NCBI RefSeq assembly: GCF_004359215.1
Contig: NC_090624.1
Coordinates: 805,277 to 822,978 of the forward strand
Reading direction: 5' to 3'
DNA from: Bremia lactucae
Lineage: Eukaryota > Oomycota > Peronosporomycetes > Peronosporales > Peronosporaceae
Length of the DNA stretch: 17,702 nt
Numbering within the stretch: position 1 is the stretch's first letter; every line of letters begins with the position of its first letter. Positions 15,671-17,702 of this stretch are shown here, piece after piece. The translations under genes were made by a program, and so were the position numbers. The notes beneath the pieces were generated by a model that saw only the letters and a list, made by a program, of their open reading frames with translations, was not told the DNA's origin and did not search any database.

Positions 15671-16814
15671 GATATTGTAATGTCAATGAGGACGCCCTAT
15701 GGAAATAAGAAGGATATGCTTTGCGGAGTGTGGCATATTCCAAAGCTATCGCGCAATTTTTTCTCCGTTGGACGTTTCACAAAGGATGTTGGACCAGTCA
15801 CATTCGAAAGCGATGGCTGTTTTGTCAAGGCAAAGGGATGCAGTGGAAGCTTGGAGCCCGCGAGGGCGAAATGCTGTATAAGCTGTGCATGATGCCTGTC
15901 AGTACTGACGAAGCCAATGTGACAAGCTCGTCGGGATGCCATGGGGACACCACTTTGTACCTCTGGCACCTCGTTTTGGGCACGTTGGATATAGTGGTCT
16001 TGACACTATCGTCAAAAGAAACTATGGTGTTGGCATTGATCTTGCGTCGGTCAAGCAGTGGGAGCTGTGCGATAGTTGTGCACGAGGCAAACAAACGCGA
16101 GTGAGTTTTATGCCAAAGTTGCCTCATCGTGCAAAGGAAATGTTGGAAGTTATTCACAGCGATGTGTGCGGACCTATGCAGTCAACGACTTTTAGCGGCA
16201 AGCGGTACTTTGTCATTTTCACGGATAAGTACTCGCACTTTACCACAGTATTTCTGCTGAAGAACAAGTCAGAAGTTGCCGACAAATTGCTGAGTTTGCT
16301 GCGTTTGTTGAACCTCAGACTGGCAAAGTTATTAAAGCTCTTCGCTGTGATAATGGTGGCGAGTACACTTCAGGTGAAATGGCCAAGTTCTGTAAGCGGC
16401 GAGGTATCGAGCAAACGTTCACACCGCTTTATACCCCACAGCTTAACGGAGTGGCTGAGCGCATGAACAGTGGAATGCGCAAGATGTATGATCGAGCATG
16501 CTGGACTGCCGAAGACATATTGGGGTGAAGCAGTTCTGACGTCTGCTTTTCTTTGAAATCGTTGCCCAACTCGAGGAGTTGTCATGGATAAGTCACCGTA
16601 CCAAGTTTGGACTGGAAGAAAACCTGTGCTGACAAATCTAAAAGTGTTTGGATGTCATGCATTTGTAACGGTTCCCAAAGAAAAACGCAGCAAGTTTGAC
16701 GCTCGGTCGGTACGCTGTCGGTTTCTAGGCTGTTCTAAGCATGAGAAAGCGTATCGATTCGAAGAAGTGGAAAGTAATCGTGTGCGATGCAAAGTTTATG
16801 GAAGACACATTTGA
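15671..16814 (+). pseudogene. Unit 3 protease/integrase, frameshifted
   Basis: Protease C-terminal half from 15680 (M-S-M-R-T-P-Y-G) to about 15840, where one base is missing. The integrase zinc region and core are open from about 15970, with C-D-S-C and H-S-D. The frame is lost near 16288 (one T missing in GACAAATTGCTGAG). The second Asp and Glu motifs lie in another frame near 16347-16460. An 8-nt deletion just after A-E-R-M-N-(R) near 16470 and TGA near 16554 follow. The C-terminal part is open at 16584-16814, ending at the same stop as in units 0 and 1. Confidence 0.83.
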
Positions 16815-17180
16815 CAGTGGGAGGGGCGACCGTCGCAAGAGTGAGGTCTTGTTTAAGATGATGATGAAGCGACTGATCAGGACTCCCCACATCACGACCA
16901 AACGGACCATGAAGAATCTGCGCAGGACGAAGAAGTTGAGACTGGCAGTGAGCTACACCAGAGAACCCAATCGCTCGAAAAAGCGACTGAAGTGCCACGA
17001 CCTAAACGAACAATCGTTACCAGTCGCTTGAAGAAATGTCAGCCACAGCTCAAGACTTTGAGGCTGCGTATGTTGTGAATTCAGTGGGAGAAATGCCGAC
17101 AACATTCAAGTCGGCGCTGGAATCCAACAACGCAGCTAAAGTGTAAGGAGGCGTGCAGCTTGGAAATGGATTCACTGTAA
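16815..17180 (+). pseudogene. Unit 3 linker and RT N-terminus with stops
   Basis: The linker M-E-D-T-F-D-S-G (from about 16797) is +1 to integrase, as in units 0 and 1, and later returns. Further changes: a base is missing in the A run at about 17010 (ACGAACAATCG for ACGAACAAATCG), an extra base with TAA occurs at GCTAAAGTGTAAGG (near 17140-17147), and TAA at 17178-17180 replaces a Gln codon. Confidence 0.72.
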
Positions 17181-17702
17181 AAGAATGAGACTTGGACGCT
17201 TGTGCCTTTGCCGAAAGGACGTAAGGTAATAGGCAACCGATGGGTGTTTCGCGTCAAGGAAATCCAAGATGGTGAAGTCGAGCGTTACAAGGCGCGTCTA
17301 GTGGCGAAAGGTTTCGCCAAAAAGGTTGGCATCGACTATGAAGAAACGTTTGCGCTGGCAAAGTTTAGGCCAATTCGGATTCTGCTCATTTTGGCTGCCA
17401 AGTATGGACTAATAGTTTACCAAATGGATGTGAAGACGGCGTTTCTTAATGGTAAACTAGACGAAGATATTTACATGGCACAGCCGGATGGCTTCAGTGA
17501 TACAGCCAATCCAGATTACGTGTGCAAGCTACAACGGTCACTGTATGGGCTGAAACAGTCACCACGTATGTGGAACAAGACCATTAACGATTTCATGCTT
17601 GGTCTTAAGTTCAAGAAGTGTGATTCCGATCACTGTGTTTACATGAAACGAGATGATCAAGAGATGATCTTCGTTGCGCTCTACGTCGATGACCTGATTC
17701 TG
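17181..17702 (+). pseudogene. Unit 3 reverse transcriptase, open to the window end
   Basis: 174 codons are open from just after TAA 17178-17180 to the last base. They read [26 protein letters not shown] (the one-codon loss also in unit 1), [19 protein letters not shown] and Y-V-D-D at 17682-17693. All visible polymerase motifs are intact in one frame. The upstream stop and missing start make it non-functional by itself. The rest lies beyond the window. Confidence 0.85.

Larger units (their letters stand above)
15130..17702 (+). mobile_element. Family B unit 3, 3' end outside window
   Basis: Order: inverted RT (15130-15670), protease/integrase (15671-16814), linker, and RT up to the window end just after Y-V-D-D. 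It has no PBS or gag. It shares the 1-nt loss in the integrase zinc region with unit 2. Confidence 0.82.

Noticed and set aside
1..17702. CRISPR array, tRNA, rRNA, bacterial operon or host effector gene
   Set aside because: No short regularly spaced repeats, cloverleaf sequences or rRNA segments were seen, and no frame with signal peptide plus RXLR-type motif. Everything of length is copia-derived.

Overview
The window is a block of decayed Ty1/copia-type LTR retrotransposons with no recognisable host gene, RNA gene or CRISPR array. It looks like a repeat-rich eukaryotic genome. The polyprotein style and an Inr-like motif at the LTR end suggest an oomycete (Phytophthora-like), but that is an inference from recognition and not a proof. 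A 547-base run of N (8199-8745) marks an assembly gap.

Layout. (1) Positions 1-2865: the 3' part of an old copia element, here 'family A', plus strand. It has integrase, reverse transcriptase (RT) and RNase H remnants broken by many stops and frameshifts, followed by a tail with a 14-bp minisatellite, an AATGACGTCATT palindrome and an AATAAA. (2) From 2866 onward a second family, 'B', occupies everything. A 325-bp TG...CA LTR (2866-3190) is followed by a primer-binding site that resembles the complement of an initiator-Met tRNA anticodon arm, then a long open gag-protease-integrase frame (3198-5399). The RT that follows is broken and has lost its core, and the RNase H is broken. This unit 0 ends with an LTR at 6997-7322.

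(3) Three more B units follow head to tail, each sharing one LTR with its neighbour: unit 1 (7323-11209), unit 2 (11210-15129) and unit 3 (15130 to the window end). In all three the PBS, gag and half of protease are missing. In their place is the same inverted fragment of about 542 bp of RT, joined at one end directly to the LTR and at the other to the middle of protease. Unit 2 also carries a second inverted piece of 943 bp (LTR start, RNase H and the RT/RNase H connection), facing its own sense copy across 384 bp.

How it fits together. No unit can encode a full retrotransposon: unit 0 has Gag/PR/IN but no working RT, and units 1-3 have no PBS or Gag. Units 0 and 1 share several disabling indels in their 3' halves, and units 2 and 3 share one in the 5' half. 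This points to DNA-level tandem duplication (LTR-LTR or internal unequal exchange) rather than independent insertions. If transcribed from an LTR, units 1-3 would give RNAs with sense and antisense RT on one molecule, a plausible dsRNA source. Assembly error in such a repeat-rich region cannot be excluded.
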